64,000 nt of DNA from contig NZ_CP100647.1 in the NCBI RefSeq assembly GCF_024266585.1, positions 4,073,001 to 4,137,000 on the forward strand, read 5' to 3'. Shown piece after piece: positions 1 to 12,982 of the stretch. Source of the DNA: Xanthomonas sacchari. GTDB lineage: Bacteria > Pseudomonadota > Gammaproteobacteria > Xanthomonadales > Xanthomonadaceae. The notes below the pieces were generated by a model that made no database searches, had not been told where the DNA came from, and saw only the letters and a program-made list of their open reading frames with translations. Position 1 is the first letter of the stretch. Every line of letters starts with the position of its first letter. Position numbers and translations under genes: made by a program.

Positions 1-3209
<3,209 letters not shown>

Positions 3210-3336
3210 GAGGTATCACCTTGGCTGATGCGGGCCGCGCGTCCGCGGCCCTGAGTGAACATAAATTGTCAGTTGGAAGTCGCTGGTATTGCCGGCACCA
3301 GCACGCCTTCTCCCGCTACTTCCAACTACCAACTCG

Positions 3337-3428
3337 GGGAATGAGGAATGGGGAATGGAGAAAGGGGAATCGTGGAGCGCACGTGCCGTGGCTGTTCCGA
3401 TTCTCCATTCCCGACTCCCGGTTCCCGC
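3337..3428. repeat. GGGAATGGGGAAT-type intergenic inverted repeat (copy 1)
   Basis: Between rplL and rpoB, a run of GGGAATG/GGGGAAT units (3337-3370) is mirrored by ATTCTCCATTCCCG-type units (3400-3428). The same arrangement recurs at 10371-10443 and 11803-11887 and in variant form at 4503-4587, so this is an intergenic repeat family. The arms could pair in RNA. Apart from this and the hairpin at 3447, I see nothing else in the 3210-3508 gap. Confidence 0.8.
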
Positions 3429-3446
3429 CTGAAACGGCCAAAGGCC

Positions 3447-3462
3447 GGGGGCTTTCGCCCCC
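3447..3462 (-). terminator. Hairpin downstream of rplL (attenuator or partial terminator)
   Basis: On the minus strand GGGGGC-GAAA-GCCCCC forms a perfect 6-bp stem with a GNRA tetraloop, 46 bp after the rplL stop. No good T-run follows (the next bases are GGCCTTTGGCC). It lies where many bacteria attenuate transcription between the ribosomal genes and rpoB. The function is inferred from position. Confidence 0.45.
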
Positions 3463-3508
3463 AGCCTTCAGTGCATCGCCTTGAACGGCTGGCGATGCAA
3501 GGGACTGC

Positions 3509-3877
3509 TTACTTGACTTCGACCTTCGCGCCAGCGGCTTCCAGGTCCTTCTTGAACTTGTCGGCGTCTTCCTTCGACACGGCTTCCTTCAGCACGCCGC
3601 CGGCCTCGGTGAGGTCCTTGGCTTCCTTCAGGCCCAGGCCGGTGATGGCGCGGACAGCCTTGATGACGTCGACCTTCTTGGCGCCGGCGTCGACCAGGAT
3701 GACGTTGAACTCGGTCTGCTCTTCGACCGGCGCGGCGGCCACGGCCGGACCGGCAGCGGCGACCGGGGCGGCGGCGGAGACGCCGAACTTGTCTTCGATG
3801 GCCTTGACCAGCTCCATCACTTCCATGAGGGTCTTTTCGGCGATTGCGTCGACGATCTGCTCGTTAGACAGGGACAT
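3509..3877 (-). CDS. rplL: 50S ribosomal protein L7/L12
   Basis: Acidic stalk protein of the large ribosomal subunit that recruits translational GTPases. The 122-residue product has the expected N-terminal dimerisation helix, an Ala/Val/Pro-rich hinge (about residues 35-52) and a C-terminal domain containing [20 protein letters not shown]. Length matches the family. A ribosome site AAAGGTAA precedes the ATG at 3877. It lies 63 bp downstream of rplJ, as usual for the L10-L12 pair, which are co-regulated by L10 binding to the leader. Confidence 0.99.
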   Translation of the reverse strand: MSLSNEQIVDAIAEKTLMEVMELVKAIEDKFGVSAAAPVAAAGPAVAAAPVEEQTEFNVILVDAGAKKVDVIKAVRAITGLGLKEAKDLTEAGGVLKEAVSKEDADKFKKDLEAAGAKVEVK

Positions 3878-3940
3878 TGTGATTACCTTTGGAATTTTTT
3901 CTGGATGAGGTTCTAGTGAACCGTTTCAGGTGTCGCGAAC

Positions 3941-4483
3941 TTAAGCCGTTTCGGCCGGGGCTTCCGCTTCGGCGTCGGCGGGAGCGGCGTCGCCGCCACC
4001 CTGCTTGTCGCCCACGGCCTTGACCGCACGGGCGAACATGCTCGCCGGCTCGGCCAGGACGCGTGCCAGCATGGCCAGCGCCTGCTCGCGGGTCGGCAGC
4101 GACGCCAACACCTCGAGATGAGCGGCCGGATACAGCTGGCCACCCAGCGACACGACCTTGGCCTGCAGCTTGTCGTTACCCTTGGCGAATTCCTTGATCA
4201 GACGACCGGCAGCGCCGGGTTCTTCCGTCGAGAACGCATACAGCAGCGGACCGACCAGCGCGTCCTGGACGCACTCGTATTCGGTACCGGCAACGGCACG
4301 CGCGGCCAGGGTGTTCTTGACAACACGCAAGTACACACCGGTTTCGCGCGCCTTCTTGCGCATCGCGGTCATCTGGGAGACCGTGATGCCGGCGTACTCG
4401 GCAGCAACCAAGGAGTGGGCCTTCGCGGCGACGTCGGCCAGTTCGGCGACGACTTCTTGCTTCTGGGACAGATTGAGAGCCAT
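3941..4483 (-). CDS. rplJ: 50S ribosomal protein L10
   Basis: L10 anchors the L7/L12 stalk dimers to 23S rRNA. The 180-residue product begins [19 protein letters not shown] and carries the [12 protein letters not shown] segment typical of L10. The C-terminal helix that binds L12 ends in an Ala/Glu-rich tail. A very strong ribosome site (GGAGGAG) precedes the ATG at 4483. In other bacteria L10 (with L12) represses its own translation through the upstream leader; the 484-bp gap to rplA offers room for such a leader, but I did not identify the binding fold. Confidence 0.99.
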   Translation of the reverse strand: MALNLSQKQEVVAELADVAAKAHSLVAAEYAGITVSQMTAMRKKARETGVYLRVVKNTLAARAVAGTEYECVQDALVGPLLYAFSTEEPGAAGRLIKEFAKGNDKLQAKVVSLGGQLYPAAHLEVLASLPTREQALAMLARVLAEPASMFARAVKAVGDKQGGGDAAPADAEAEAPAETA

Positions 4484-4502
4484 TGCACTCCTCCGTTAAA
4501 GC

Positions 4503-4587
4503 CGGGAGTTGGGATTGGTGATTCGGGATTCGTCAGGAGCCGCAACGCCGCTCTTGCCAATCCCCAATCTCTAATCTCGAATCCCCG
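4503..4587. repeat. Intergenic inverted repeat of GGGATT/AATCCC units (rplJ leader)
   Basis: In the rplA-rplJ gap (4484-4967), GGGATTGG/GATTCGGGATT units (4506-4530) are mirrored by CCAATCCCCAATCT and CGAATCCCC units (4557-4586). This is a variant of the repeat at 3337, 10371 and 11803. Its place in the rplJ leader means it would be transcribed in the ribosomal operon. The rest of the gap (4590-4930) shows no gene that I can support. Confidence 0.7.
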
Positions 4588-4934
4588 CTTCAAACTTACT
4601 CCGCTCGCGGCTCCTGCCGCTTGCGGTCCTGGGCGGCGTCCTTCCTGGATGCCGGGGATGCCGCATGGCATCCCAGTTGGTGGCCGTTCCAGACCTGGAG
4701 TGAGCGCGCCCGGAACACCGGACTGGCCTGCACCAGAAAAACTCCAGAAAGGCGGCACCATCTACGCCGGCGCGTCCCCGAGGGGACTGGATTAAGCGAT
4801 CCCGCTGTACCGACGGCGACTCCTTGCCGTGTCGAGCTTCCGTGCCCGTCGTCGGTGTGCGCAGACCGCGCCTGCGGTCTTTGACGGCTTCGCGCCGGGT
4901 TGCCCCGGGCGACGCCTTCAAAAGGGTGAAACCG

Positions 4935-4959
4935 GCGCCGCACCTGACGGGCGGCGCCG
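4935..4959 (-). terminator. GC-rich hairpin after rplA
   Basis: On the minus strand GGCGCCG and CGGCGCC form a 7-bp stem with an 11-nt loop starting 9 bp past the rplA stop, followed by GGTTTCACCCTTTTG. It may attenuate transcription between rplA and rplJ, or protect the rplKA message end. The T-tract is weak. Confidence 0.4.
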
Positions 4960-4967
4960 TGTTGCGA

Positions 4968-5666
4968 TTACTTCAGGGACAGCGAGGCCTGATCGACGGT
5001 GACGCCCGGACCCATGGTCGAGCTCACCGAGATCTTCTGCAGGTAGGTGCCCTTCGAGGTCGCCGGCTTAGCCTTGACCAGATCCAGCAGCAGCGCCTGC
5101 AGGTTGCTCTTCAGCGCGTCGTCTTCGAAGCTGGCCTTGCCGATGGTGCAGTGGATGATGCCGGCCTTGTCGGTGCGGTAGCGCACCTGACCCGACTTGG
5201 CGTTCTTGACCGCTTCGGCCGGGTTGGCGGACACTGTGCCGACCTTGGGGTTCGGCATCAGGCCGCGCGGGCCCAGCAGGGTGCCCAGCTTGCCGACGAC
5301 GCGCATCGCGTCCGGGGTGGCGATGACCACGTCGTAGTTCAGGTCGCCGCCCTGCATCTTCTCGGCCAGGTCGTCCATGCCGACGGCGTCGGCACCGGCG
5401 GCCAGCGCTTCGTCAGCCTTGGCGCCGGCGGGGGCGAACACGGCCACGCGCACGCTCTTGCCGGTACCGGCCGGCAGCACGGTGGAACCGCGCACCTGCT
5501 GGTCGGACTTCTTGGCGTCCACGCCCAGACGCACGGCCACGTCGACGGCTTCGACGAACTTGGCCTTGCTGGTGGTCTTGACGATCTTCAGCGCTTCGTC
5601 GATCGAATACGCCTTGCCCGGCTGCACGGCAGCACGGATCGCTTTCTGTCGCTTGGTCTGTGCCAT
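4968..5666 (-). CDS. rplA: 50S ribosomal protein L1
   Basis: L1 binds 23S rRNA at the mobile L1 stalk and helps eject deacylated tRNA; in many bacteria it also represses the L11-L1 operon. The 232-residue product starts [11 protein letters not shown] and has the conserved [15 protein letters not shown] segment (about residues 127-141) and [16 protein letters not shown] near the end. A strong site GGAGGG precedes the ATG. Only 3 bp separate it from the rplK stop, so the two are co-translated. Confidence 0.99.
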   Translation of the reverse strand: MAQTKRQKAIRAAVQPGKAYSIDEALKIVKTTSKAKFVEAVDVAVRLGVDAKKSDQQVRGSTVLPAGTGKSVRVAVFAPAGAKADEALAAGADAVGMDDLAEKMQGGDLNYDVVIATPDAMRVVGKLGTLLGPRGLMPNPKVGTVSANPAEAVKNAKSGQVRYRTDKAGIIHCTIGKASFEDDALKSNLQALLLDLVKAKPATSKGTYLQKISVSSTMGPGVTVDQASLSLK

Positions 5667-5669
5667 TGC

Positions 5670-6098
5670 TTAACCCTCCACCGTCAGGCCCATGCTGCGG
5701 GCGGAACCCGCAATCGTGCGTACCGCCGCTTCCAGCTCCGCCGCCGTCAGGTCGGCTTCCTTCGCCTTGGCGATCTCTTCGAGCTGCTTGCGGGTCACCT
5801 TGCCCACCTTCTCGGTGTTCGGGCGCTTGGAGCCGGAGCTGACGCCCGCGGCCTTCTTCAGCAGCACGCTGGCCGGGGTGCTCTTGGTGACGAAGGTGAA
5901 GGTACGGTCCGAATAGGCCGTGATGATGACCGGAGTCGGCAGGCCCGGCTCCAGCTTCTGCGTTGCGGCATTGAACGCCTTGCAGAATTCCATGATGTTC
6001 AGACCGCGCTGACCCAGCGCAGGACCGACCGGCGGCGAGGGGTTGGCCTGACCGGCCTTCACCTGCAGCTTGATGTAACCGACGACTTTCTTTGCCAT
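5670..6098 (-). CDS. rplK: 50S ribosomal protein L11
   Basis: L11 forms the GTPase-associated centre with 23S rRNA and is needed for RelA activation in the stringent response. The 142-residue product has the characteristic start [20 protein letters not shown], the [13 protein letters not shown] linker and the C-terminal RNA-binding domain ending [11 protein letters not shown]. The ATG at 6098 is preceded by GGAGACACTAAA. It is the first gene of the rplKAJL-rpoB block, about 200 bp after nusG. Confidence 0.99.
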   Translation of the reverse strand: MAKKVVGYIKLQVKAGQANPSPPVGPALGQRGLNIMEFCKAFNAATQKLEPGLPTPVIITAYSDRTFTFVTKSTPASVLLKKAAGVSSGSKRPNTEKVGKVTRKQLEEIAKAKEADLTAAELEAAVRTIAGSARSMGLTVEG

Positions 6099-6192
6099 TT
6101 TAGTGTCTCCGGGTGCTAGCGCCTGAACCGCAGGCTCCCCATCGCGACGGGAAAATCACGCGTCCCGCCATCACGTTTTTGAAGTGCGCAGA

Positions 6193-6212
6193 AAGCCGCC
6201 TCGCGGCGGCTT
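6193..6212 (-). terminator. Hairpin between nusG and rplK
   Basis: AAGCCGCC-GCGA-GGCGGCTT on the minus strand is a perfect 8-bp stem with a tetraloop, followed by TTC. It sits downstream of nusG and upstream of rplK. With only a short T-run it may be an attenuator rather than a full terminator. Confidence 0.5.
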
Positions 6213-6251
6213 CCGCTCTGCCCGGCGGCTTGCCTGGACAGGGAGCCGCGC

Positions 6252-6260
6252 AGTATAGCA
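6252..6260 (-). promoter_or_regulatory. Possible extended -10 element in the nusG-rplK gap
   Basis: The minus strand reads TGCTATACT, an extended -10 motif (TGn plus TATACT). No convincing -35 is seen 17 bp upstream. It lies before the 6193 hairpin, so transcripts from it would have to pass that hairpin to reach rplK. It is a weak candidate, given as inference. Confidence 0.35.
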
Positions 6261-6298
6261 GAGATTTTGGCGCCCGGCGCAGCCGCGCCGGGGCGGGC

Positions 6299-6856
6299 TC
6301 AGGCCTTCTCGACCTGGCCGAATTCCAGTTCCACCGGGGTGGAGCGACCGAAGATCAGCACCGCCACGCGCAGGCGGCTCTTCTCGTAGTTGACTTCCTC
6401 GACCACGCCGTTGAAGTCGTTGAATGGGCCGTCGGTGACGCGGACCATCTGGCCCGGCTCGAACAGCACCTTCGGACGCGGCTTTTCCACGCCATCCTGA
6501 ACACGCTGCAGTATCGCATCGGCCTCTTCGTCGCGGATCGGCAGCGGACGGTCGGCGGTGCCGCCGATGAAGCCCATCACCTTCGGCGTTTCCTTGACCA
6601 GGTGCCAGCTTTCGTTGTCGATGCGCGGGATGCCGCCTTCGTCGTGGGTCTCGATCTGCACCAGCACGTAACCCGGGAAGAACTTGCGCTCGGAACGGCG
6701 CTTCTGGCCGGAGCGCATCTCGATCACTTCCTCGGTGGGGACCAGCACGTCGCCGAAGCGCTCCTGCATCTCGTCACGCACAATACGGTCGCGCAGCGCT
6801 TGCGCCACGGACTTCTCGAAGCCTGAATAGGCGTGAACGACATACCAACGCTTCAC
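6299..6856 (-). CDS. nusG: Transcription termination/antitermination factor NusG
   Basis: NusG binds RNA polymerase, suppresses pausing and links it to Rho or to the ribosome. The 185-residue product starts with the NGN domain ([20 protein letters not shown]) and has the FFPGYVLVQ segment; the C-terminal KOW domain begins near [21 protein letters not shown]. The start codon is GTG at 6856, preceded by GAGGAGAG, a good ribosome site. It lies 13 bp after the secE stop, the usual secE-nusG pairing. Confidence 0.98.
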   Translation of the reverse strand: MKRWYVVHAYSGFEKSVAQALRDRIVRDEMQERFGDVLVPTEEVIEMRSGQKRRSERKFFPGYVLVQIETHDEGGIPRIDNESWHLVKETPKVMGFIGGTADRPLPIRDEEADAILQRVQDGVEKPRPKVLFEPGQMVRVTDGPFNDFNGVVEEVNYEKSRLRVAVLIFGRSTPVELEFGQVEKA

Positions 6857-6869
6857 TGCTGCACTCTCC

Positions 6870-7283
6870 TCAACGGCTCACGAACCACTGCATCAGCTTC
6901 TGGATCAGGAAATCGAACCCGCCCAGCAGCAGACTCAGAATGATCACCACCACGATCACCACCCAGGTGGTGCGAATGGCTTCCTGACGGGTCGGCCACA
7001 CCACCTTACGCAGTTCGAATCGGGATTCGGACAGGAACTCACGGCCTTCGCGGCCCTTGGCGGTCAGCAGGAACACCGCGGCACCGGCGACCAGGCCGGC
7101 CAACACGGCCAGTCCGCGCAGCGGACCGGACCAGCCTCCCAATTGCGCAGCACGACTCGGCTCGCCGAACCAGAACCAGACAAACAGGCCGGCGACCACC
7201 AGCAGCGCAGCGATGACGTACTTGACGATATCGCCGCCAGAGGATGCGGCGGGGCCTTTGGAATGCTCGATCTTGCTGTTCAT
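6870..7283 (-). CDS. secE: Preprotein translocase subunit SecE
   Basis: SecE clamps the SecY channel in the inner membrane. The 137-residue product has three predicted membrane segments: two near residues 20-36 and 45-65, and the conserved C-terminal one ([20 protein letters not shown]). The [12 protein letters not shown]-type cytosolic helix ([19 protein letters not shown]) precedes the last segment. This is the three-segment form known from Escherichia coli. It is co-transcribed with nusG. Confidence 0.97.
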   Translation of the reverse strand: MNSKIEHSKGPAASSGGDIVKYVIAALLVVAGLFVWFWFGEPSRAAQLGGWSGPLRGLAVLAGLVAGAAVFLLTAKGREGREFLSESRFELRKVVWPTRQEAIRTTWVVIVVVIILSLLLGGFDFLIQKLMQWFVSR

Positions 7284-7333
7284 CCGACTCTTGCTGCTAT
7301 GCGACCGAGGTCACTGGATAGGGAGCGGCAGAT

Positions 7334-7409
<76 letters not shown>

Positions 7410-7575
7410 GTAGTAAGAACGACTGCACTTCCCTGAGACGGCGAAGGCGGACCGAAGGTTCCGGCCCGCCCTTCGCTGAACCCGGCGGCCGGAGCCGCCT
7501 TGCACCTCGTCGGATTCCGGCGACCGAGGCCGCCATCCTGCCGTCGAGCCCGGCGGCCACGGCCGCCGGAGGGCA

Positions 7576-8766
7576 TTACTTGATGATCTTGGCCACCACG
7601 CCGGCGCCGACGGTACGGCCGCCTTCGCGGATCGCGAAACGCAGGCCTTCGTCCATCGCCACCGGGTTGATCAGCGTCACCACCATCTTGACGTTGTCGC
7701 CCGGCATCACCATTTCCACGCCTTCCGGCAGCTGCACCGCACCGGTGATGTCGGTGGTGCGGAAGTAGAACTGCGGACGGTAGCCCTTGAAGAACGGGGT
7801 GTGACGGCCGCCCTCGTCCTTCGACAGCACGTACACTTCGGCTTCGAAGTCGGTGTGCGGCTTGATCGAACCCGGCTTGCACAGCACCTGGCCGCGCTCC
7901 ACGTCGTCACGCTTGGTGCCGCGCAGCAGCAGGCCCGCGTTGTCGCCCGCCTGACCCTGGTCCAGCAGCTTGCGGAACATTTCCACGCCGGTCACGGTGG
8001 TCTTCTGCGTCGCACGGATGCCGACGATTTCGATTTCGTCGCCCACCTTGATCACGCCGCGCTCGATACGGCCGGTCACCACGGTGCCGCGGCCCGAGAT
8101 CGAGAACACGTCTTCCACCGGCATCAGGAACGGCTTGTCCACGTCGCGCTGCGGCTCCGGGATGAACGAGTCCAGCGCGTCCACCAGCTTCAGGATCGCC
8201 GGCACGCCGATCTCGCTCTGGTCGCCTTCCAGCGCCAGACGGGCCGAACCGTGGATGATCGGGGTGTCGTCGCCCGGGAAGTCGTACTTGCTCAGCAGCT
8301 CGCGCACTTCCATCTCGACCAGCTCGAGCAGCTCGGCGTCGTCGACCATGTCGGCCTTGTTCAGGAACACCACGATGTGCGGCACGCCGACCTGACGCGA
8401 CAGCAGGATGTGCTCGCGGGTCTGCGGCATCGGGCCGTCGGCGGCCGAGCACACCAGGATCGCGCCGTCCATCTGCGCCGCACCGGTGATCATGTTCTTC
8501 ACGTAGTCCGCGTGACCCGGGCAATCCACGTGCGCGTAGTGGCGCGTCGGGGATTCGTATTCCACGTGGGCGGTCGAGATCGTGATGCCGCGCGCCTTCT
8601 CTTCCGGCGCCGCGTCGATCGCGTCATACGCCTTGAACTCGCCGCCGAAGCGCTCTGCGCCGATCTTGGTCAGCGCCGCGGTCAGCGTGGTCTTGCCGTG
8701 GTCGACGTGACCGATGGTGCCGACGTTGACGTGCGGCTTGGTGCGCTCGAACTTACCCTTGGCCAT
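7576..8766 (-). CDS. tuf: Elongation factor Tu
   Basis: EF-Tu delivers aminoacyl-tRNA to the ribosome as a GTPase. The 396-residue product starts [20 protein letters not shown] and has the G-domain motifs [16 protein letters not shown] and NKADMVD, followed by domains II and III ending [11 protein letters not shown]. Length is normal. It follows tRNA-Tyr, -Gly and -Thr and precedes tRNA-Trp, the classical tufB arrangement, so the promoter before tRNA-Tyr probably drives it. A second tuf copy is common in this family but is not in the window. Confidence 0.99.
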   Translation of the reverse strand: MAKGKFERTKPHVNVGTIGHVDHGKTTLTAALTKIGAERFGGEFKAYDAIDAAPEEKARGITISTAHVEYESPTRHYAHVDCPGHADYVKNMITGAAQMDGAILVCSAADGPMPQTREHILLSRQVGVPHIVVFLNKADMVDDAELLELVEMEVRELLSKYDFPGDDTPIIHGSARLALEGDQSEIGVPAILKLVDALDSFIPEPQRDVDKPFLMPVEDVFSISGRGTVVTGRIERGVIKVGDEIEIVGIRATQKTTVTGVEMFRKLLDQGQAGDNAGLLLRGTKRDDVERGQVLCKPGSIKPHTDFEAEVYVLSKDEGGRHTPFFKGYRPQFYFRTTDITGAVQLPEGVEMVMPGDNVKMVVTLINPVAMDEGLRFAIREGGRTVGAGVVAKIIK

Positions 8767-8811
8767 GGCTGCTTCTTCTCGATGATCGTAGAAAGATTTG
8801 ACGACTGAATA

Positions 8812-8887
8812 TGGTGCTCACGAAAGGAATCGAACCTTCGACCTCCTCCTTACCAAGGAGGTGCTCTACCGACTGAGCTACGTGAGC
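8812..8887 (-). tRNA. tRNA-Thr (GGT anticodon)
   Basis: A 76-nt cloverleaf on the minus strand with acceptor GCTCACG/CGTGAGC, anticodon stem-loop CTCCT-TGGTAA-GGAG and encoded CCA. It lies 45 bp upstream of the tuf start. Confidence 0.98.
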
Positions 8888-8917
8888 GTTGTTCTATTGT
8901 GACACAAGCGCGTTCAA

Positions 8918-8991
8918 TGGAGCGGGAGACGGGAATCGAACCCGCACCATCAGCTTGGAAGGCTGAGGTTCTACCGTTGAACTACTCCCGC
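8918..8991 (-). tRNA. tRNA-Gly (TCC anticodon)
   Basis: A 74-nt cloverleaf with acceptor GCGGGAG/CTCCCGC, anticodon loop CTTCCAA and encoded CCA. It is the second tRNA of the tufB-type transcript. Confidence 0.98.
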
Positions 8992-9023
8992 TACGGGATG
9001 CCGCATTGCCACAACAAAATAAC

Positions 9024-9109
9024 TGGTGGAGGGAGGTGGATTCGAACCACCGAAGGCGTAAGCCAGCAGATTTACAGTCTGCCCCCGTTGGCCGCTTGGG
9101 TATCCCTCC
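9024..9109 (-). tRNA. tRNA-Tyr (GTA anticodon)
   Basis: An 86-nt tRNA with acceptor GGAGGGA/TCCCTCC, a long variable arm as expected for Tyr, anticodon loop CTGTAAA and encoded CCA. It is the first gene of the tRNA-tuf transcript. Confidence 0.98.
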
Positions 9110-9168
9110 AACTGCCCACTCGGACCCGGCTGCGAGGCCGAAATCAGAGAGGGGTGAAACAGCCCGCT

Positions 9169-9197
9169 ATTCTTCCCTGACATCCCCGTCTTGTCAA
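9169..9197 (-). promoter_or_regulatory. Sigma-70 promoter of the tRNA-Tyr/Gly/Thr-tuf transcript
   Basis: On the minus strand a perfect -35 TTGACA (9197-9192) is followed after 17 bp by AAGAAT (9174-9169) and then a GC-rich discriminator AGCGGGC. A GC-rich discriminator is typical of stable-RNA promoters under stringent control. It lies about 60 bp before tRNA-Tyr. Confidence 0.7.
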
Positions 9198-9267
9198 CAC
9201 TATTTTGACGCGATGTCGCAGGAAATCGTCGCTGTCTGCGTGCACCCGGCCAGGACGCACGCACGCC

Positions 9268-10359
9268 TCAGACGTTGAAGCGGAAATGCAGGATGTCGCC
9301 TTCCTGCACGCGGTATTCCTTGCCCTCCAGGCGCAGACGCCCGGCTTCCTTGGCCCCGGCCTCGCCCTTGTACTTGATGAAGTCGTCGTAGGCGATGGTT
9401 TCGGCGCGAATGAAGCCCTTCTCGAAGTCGGTGTGGATCACCGCCGCGGCCTGCGGCGCGGTCGACCCGGCCTTGACCGTCCAGGCGCGCACTTCCTTCA
9501 CACCCGCGGTGAAGTAGGTCTGCAGCCCCAGCAAGGTGTAGCCGGCGCGGATCACCCGGTTCAGGCCGGGCTCGCTCAGGCCCAGGTCGGCCAGGAACGC
9601 ATCGCGGTCGGCGTCGTCCAACTGCGACAGCTCTTCCTCGATCGCCGCCGACACCGGCACCACCTCGGCGCCCTCGGCGGCGGCATGCGCGCGCACGGCG
9701 TCCAGGTGCGGATTGTTCTCGAACCCGTCTTCCAGCACGTTGGCGATGTACATCACCGGCTTGAGCGTGAGCAGGAACAGGTCGCGCACCAGCGCCTTCT
9801 CCTCCTCGTCCAGGCCCGCATTGCGCCCGGCCTTGCCCTCGGCCAGCGCGGCCTGCAGCTTGGCCAGCACCGGCTTGCGCGCCGCCGCGTCCTTGTCGCC
9901 ACCCTTGGCCGAACGCTCGGCGCGGTTGAGCGCCTTCTCCACGCTGTCCAGGTCGGCCAGGGCCAGCTCGGTGTCGATGGTCTCGATGTCCGAGACCGGG
10001 TCGACCTTGTTGTTCACGTGGATGATGTCGCCATGCTCGAAGCAGCGCACCACGTGGGTGATCGCGTCGACTTCGCGAATGTGCGCCAGAAACTTGTTGC
10101 CCAGGCCTTCACCGCTGGCCGCACCGGCGACCAGGCCGGCGATGTCGACGAACTCGACCGCGGTCGGCACGACCTTCTGCGGATTGATGATCGCCGCCAG
10201 CGCGTTCAGGCGCGGATCCGGCACCGGCACCACGCCCACGTTCGGCTCGATCGTGCAGAACGGAAAGTTGGCCGCGGCGATGCCCGCCTTGGTCAGCGCA
10301 TTGAACAGGGTCGACTTGCCGACGTTGGGCAGGCCGACGATGCCGCATTTGATGCCCAT
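9268..10359 (-). CDS. ychF: Redox-regulated ATPase YchF (Obg-family)
   Basis: YchF/OLA1-type P-loop protein that prefers ATP and associates with ribosomes. The 363-residue product starts [20 protein letters not shown], with the G1 loop at once, [20 protein letters not shown] as G3, and a C-terminal TGS domain ending [12 protein letters not shown] chose the ATG at 10359 because it gives the standard family length and start; an upstream in-frame extension would include only repeat sequence. It follows pth, as in many bacteria. Confidence 0.97.
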   Translation of the reverse strand: MGIKCGIVGLPNVGKSTLFNALTKAGIAAANFPFCTIEPNVGVVPVPDPRLNALAAIINPQKVVPTAVEFVDIAGLVAGAASGEGLGNKFLAHIREVDAITHVVRCFEHGDIIHVNNKVDPVSDIETIDTELALADLDSVEKALNRAERSAKGGDKDAAARKPVLAKLQAALAEGKAGRNAGLDEEEKALVRDLFLLTLKPVMYIANVLEDGFENNPHLDAVRAHAAAEGAEVVPVSAAIEEELSQLDDADRDAFLADLGLSEPGLNRVIRAGYTLLGLQTYFTAGVKEVRAWTVKAGSTAPQAAAVIHTDFEKGFIRAETIAYDDFIKYKGEAGAKEAGRLRLEGKEYRVQEGDILHFRFNV

Positions 10360-10370
10360 GTGTGTAATCC

Positions 10371-10443
10371 GGGAATGGAGAATCGGGAATAGGGAATCGG
10401 AAAGCATAGCCGCCTTTCCATTCCCCATTCCCCATTCCCTATT
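10371..10443. repeat. GGGAATGGGGAAT-type intergenic inverted repeat (copy 2)
   Basis: GGGAATGGAGAATCGGGAAT units are mirrored by CCATTCCCCATTCCC units across about 20 bp. It fills nearly the whole pth-ychF gap and just overlaps the pth stop. Same family as 3337 and 11803. Confidence 0.8.
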
Positions 10444-11020
10444 TCCCCTGCGTATGCAACCGCTTCATCGCCTCGTTGAAGTCGCCCTGCACCGCCAGCG
10501 GCAGCACCGCGATGGCGTCGTCGATGGCGCGATCGATGAGGATCTGGTCGTCCTTGCCGGCGCGTCCCAGCACCCAAGGCACCACCTTGTCCTTGTGCCC
10601 GGGATGGCCGATGCCGATGCGCAGGCGGTGGAAGCCGGCATGTCCGAGCAGGCGAATGGTATCGCGCAGTCCGTTCTGGCCGCCGTGGCCGCCGTCGAAC
10701 TTGAGCCGCGCCGTGCCCGGCGCCAGGTCCAGTTCGTCGTGCGCCAGCAGCGCCTGCGCCGGTTCGATCTTCCAGAAGCGCAGCGCGGCGGTCACCGACT
10801 TGCCGCTGAGATTCATGAAGGTGGCCGGCTTCAGCAGCCATACCGCCTGCCCGGCGATCTCGACCTTGGCGGTCTCGCCGAACAGCTTGGCGTCCACGCT
10901 CCAGCGCGCGCCGGCCCGCTCGGCCAACGCGTCGACAAAACGAAACCCGGCGTTGTGCCGGGTGTTCGCGTGTTCGGCACCGGGATTGCCCAGGCCGACG
11001 ATCAGCCGCAGACCAGTCAT
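10439..11020 (-). CDS. pth: Peptidyl-tRNA hydrolase
   Basis: Releases tRNA from peptidyl-tRNA that dropped off the ribosome. The 193-residue product starts [21 protein letters not shown], with the catalytic-His region NTRHNAGFR, the FMNLSG loop and the DELDLAPG segment. I use the ATG at 11020, which gives the normal family length; a TTG six bases upstream is possible but unneeded. It lies between rplY and ychF, a common order. Confidence 0.97.
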   Translation of the reverse strand: MTGLRLIVGLGNPGAEHANTRHNAGFRFVDALAERAGARWSVDAKLFGETAKVEIAGQAVWLLKPATFMNLSGKSVTAALRFWKIEPAQALLAHDELDLAPGTARLKFDGGHGGQNGLRDTIRLLGHAGFHRLRIGIGHPGHKDKVVPWVLGRAGKDDQILIDRAIDDAIAVLPLAVQGDFNEAMKRLHTQGK

Positions 11021-11074
11021 GCGCAATGCATCGCCGCGACGCCCGGACCGAAGGCCCGGGCGCCGCGCAGGCGA

Positions 11075-11722
11075 TTACTTGGCGTCCTTCTTGGCCGGCT
11101 CGGCGGCGGCCGCCGCGTCGGTGGCTTCCGGCTCTTCCTCGACACGGCCGTGCTTGGCGATGACCACCGCCACGTCGTGCTCCTTGCCCAGCTTCAGTTC
11201 CGGCAGCTCGACGCCGGCCGGCAGCTTCAGGTCGGACAGGTGGATCACGTCGCCGACCGACAGCGCGGACAGGTCGACTTCGACGAACTCCGGCAGGTCC
11301 TTCGGCAGGCACACGACCTGGATTTCGTTCAGCTCGTGGGTGACGACGACTTCAGCCGACTTGCCGGCCGGGGACACGTCCTCGTTGATGAAGTGCAGCG
11401 GCACCGAAGCGTGCAACGCCTCGTTGTCGTTCACGCGCTGGAAGTCGATGTGCATGATCAGCTGCTTGAACGGGTGACGCTGCATATCGCGCAGCAGCAC
11501 CTTCTGCACGTCGCCGTTCAGGCTCAGGCTGAGGATGGACGAATAGAACCAGTCGTTCTGGCTGGCCAGCCAGACTTCGTTGTGGTCGAGCTGGATGTTG
11601 ACCGGCTTCAACTCGCCACCGTAGACGATGGCCGGGATCAGGCCGTCGCGACGGAGGCGGCGGCTCGCACCCTTACCCTCGACCTCGCGGCGCTGAACCT
11701 TGATTTCATGCGTGGTTGCCAT
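11075..11722 (-). CDS. rplY: 50S ribosomal protein L25/general stress protein Ctc
   Basis: Binds 5S rRNA. The 215-residue product is the long Ctc form: an N-terminal L25 domain (MATTHEIKVQRREVEGKGAS, about residues 1-95), then a TL5/Ctc beta domain, and a charged Ala/Lys/Glu tail. Ribosome site AAGGTAG precedes the ATG at 11722. It lies between prs and pth, a standard gammaproteobacterial order. Confidence 0.96.
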   Translation of the reverse strand: MATTHEIKVQRREVEGKGASRRLRRDGLIPAIVYGGELKPVNIQLDHNEVWLASQNDWFYSSILSLSLNGDVQKVLLRDMQRHPFKQLIMHIDFQRVNDNEALHASVPLHFINEDVSPAGKSAEVVVTHELNEIQVVCLPKDLPEFVEVDLSALSVGDVIHLSDLKLPAGVELPELKLGKEHDVAVVIAKHGRVEEEPEATDAAAAAEPAKKDAK

Positions 11723-11802
11723 TTGTGTTTACTACCTTGGTTGAATGAACCGCCTCGCGGCGGTTTGAGGGACTCTTCCGCGACCAGAAGAGTCTGTGAA
11801 GC

Positions 11803-11887
11803 CGGGATTGGGGAATCGGGAATGGGGAATCGCAACAGCGCAATGCCGCGCTAGGCCCATTCCCTATTCCCGATTCCCCATTCCCAG
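11803..11887. repeat. GGGAATGGGGAAT-type intergenic inverted repeat (copy 3)
   Basis: GGGATTGGGGAATCGGGAATGG units are mirrored by CCATTCCCTATTCCCGATTCC units with a 27-bp spacer. It fills most of the prs-rplY gap. Same family as 3337 and 10371. Confidence 0.85.
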
Positions 11888-11889
11888 CC

Positions 11890-12849
11890 TTAATCGACGT
11901 ACAACGAACTCACCGACTCGCCAAAGGCGATGCGGCGGATGGTTTCGGCCAGCAGCTCGGCGACGCTGAGCTGACGGATCTTGCCGCAGGCGCGGGCGGC
12001 CTCCGACAGCGGGATGGTGTCGGTGACCACCAGTTCGTCCAGCTGCGAATTGGTGATGTTGCTCACCGCCGGGCCCGACAGGACCGGGTGCGTGCAGTAC
12101 GCGGCGACCTTCAGCGCGCCGCGCTCCTTCAGCGCGGCCGCGGCGGCGCACAGGGTGCCGGCGGTGTCGACGATATCGTCGACCAGCACGCAGGTCTTGC
12201 CCTCGACGTCGCCGATGATGTTCATCACCGTGGACACGTTGGCGCGCGGGCGGCGCTTGTCGATGATCGCCAGGTCCGCATCGTCCAGGCGCTTGGCCAC
12301 GGCGCGCGCGCGGACCACGCCGCCCACGTCCGGCGACACCACGATCAGGTTGTCGGTGCCGTAGGCGCGCCAGATGTCGGCCAGCAGCAGCGGGGAGGCG
12401 TAGACGTTGTCGACCGGGATGTCGAAGAAGCCCTGGATCTGGTCGGCGTGCAGGTCCACGGTCAGCACGCGGTCGGCATTGACCGCGCTGAACATCTTCG
12501 CCGCGACCTTGGCGGTGATCGGCACGCGCGAGGAGCGCATGCGCCGGTCCTGCCGCGAGTAGCCGAAGTACGGCACCACCGCGGTGACGCTGGCGGCGCT
12601 GGCGCGCTTGAGCGCGTCGATGATCACCAGCAGCTCCATGAGGTTCTCTGCGCTGGGCGCGCAGGTCGGCTGGATCACGAACACTTCCTGCCGGCGCACG
12701 TTCTCCTCGATCTCCACCTGCACTTCGCCGTCGGAGAAGCTGGAGACCATCGCCTTGCCTGGGCGCACGCCCAGCTCGCGGCAGATGCTTTTGGCCAGGG
12801 GCTTGTTGGCGTTGCCGGAGAACACCAGCAGGTTGCGTTGGTCTTGCAT
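11890..12849 (-). CDS. prs: Ribose-phosphate pyrophosphokinase
   Basis: Makes PRPP from ribose 5-phosphate and ATP for nucleotide, histidine and tryptophan synthesis. The 319-residue product starts [21 protein letters not shown] and contains the PRPP-binding loop [12 protein letters not shown], the ATP-site segment YSRQDRR and the end SLYVD. I chose the ATG at 12849, which gives the normal length; the frame stays open upstream through tRNA-Gln but that is not coding. It lies 134 bp after tRNA-Gln. Confidence 0.97.
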   Translation of the reverse strand: MQDQRNLLVFSGNANKPLAKSICRELGVRPGKAMVSSFSDGEVQVEIEENVRRQEVFVIQPTCAPSAENLMELLVIIDALKRASAASVTAVVPYFGYSRQDRRMRSSRVPITAKVAAKMFSAVNADRVLTVDLHADQIQGFFDIPVDNVYASPLLLADIWRAYGTDNLIVVSPDVGGVVRARAVAKRLDDADLAIIDKRRPRANVSTVMNIIGDVEGKTCVLVDDIVDTAGTLCAAAAALKERGALKVAAYCTHPVLSGPAVSNITNSQLDELVVTDTIPLSEAARACGKIRQLSVAELLAETIRRIAFGESVSSLYVD

Positions 12850-12982
12850 GAGGGTCTCTCGGGTGGCTGCAAAGAGCGTGTAGCGACGAAACGACGTGGA
12901 ACCGGCGGCGGTCAGGCGGGGCGGCGCCGCGCCTGTCGGATCCGGCCGCGCATGCGCATGCAGGCGGATCCGCGTGGAACAA

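Noticed and set aside
10360-10428. Longer start for YchF (adding about 23 residues).
   Set aside because: The extension translates the intergenic repeat; the start at 10359 gives the standard family start and length.
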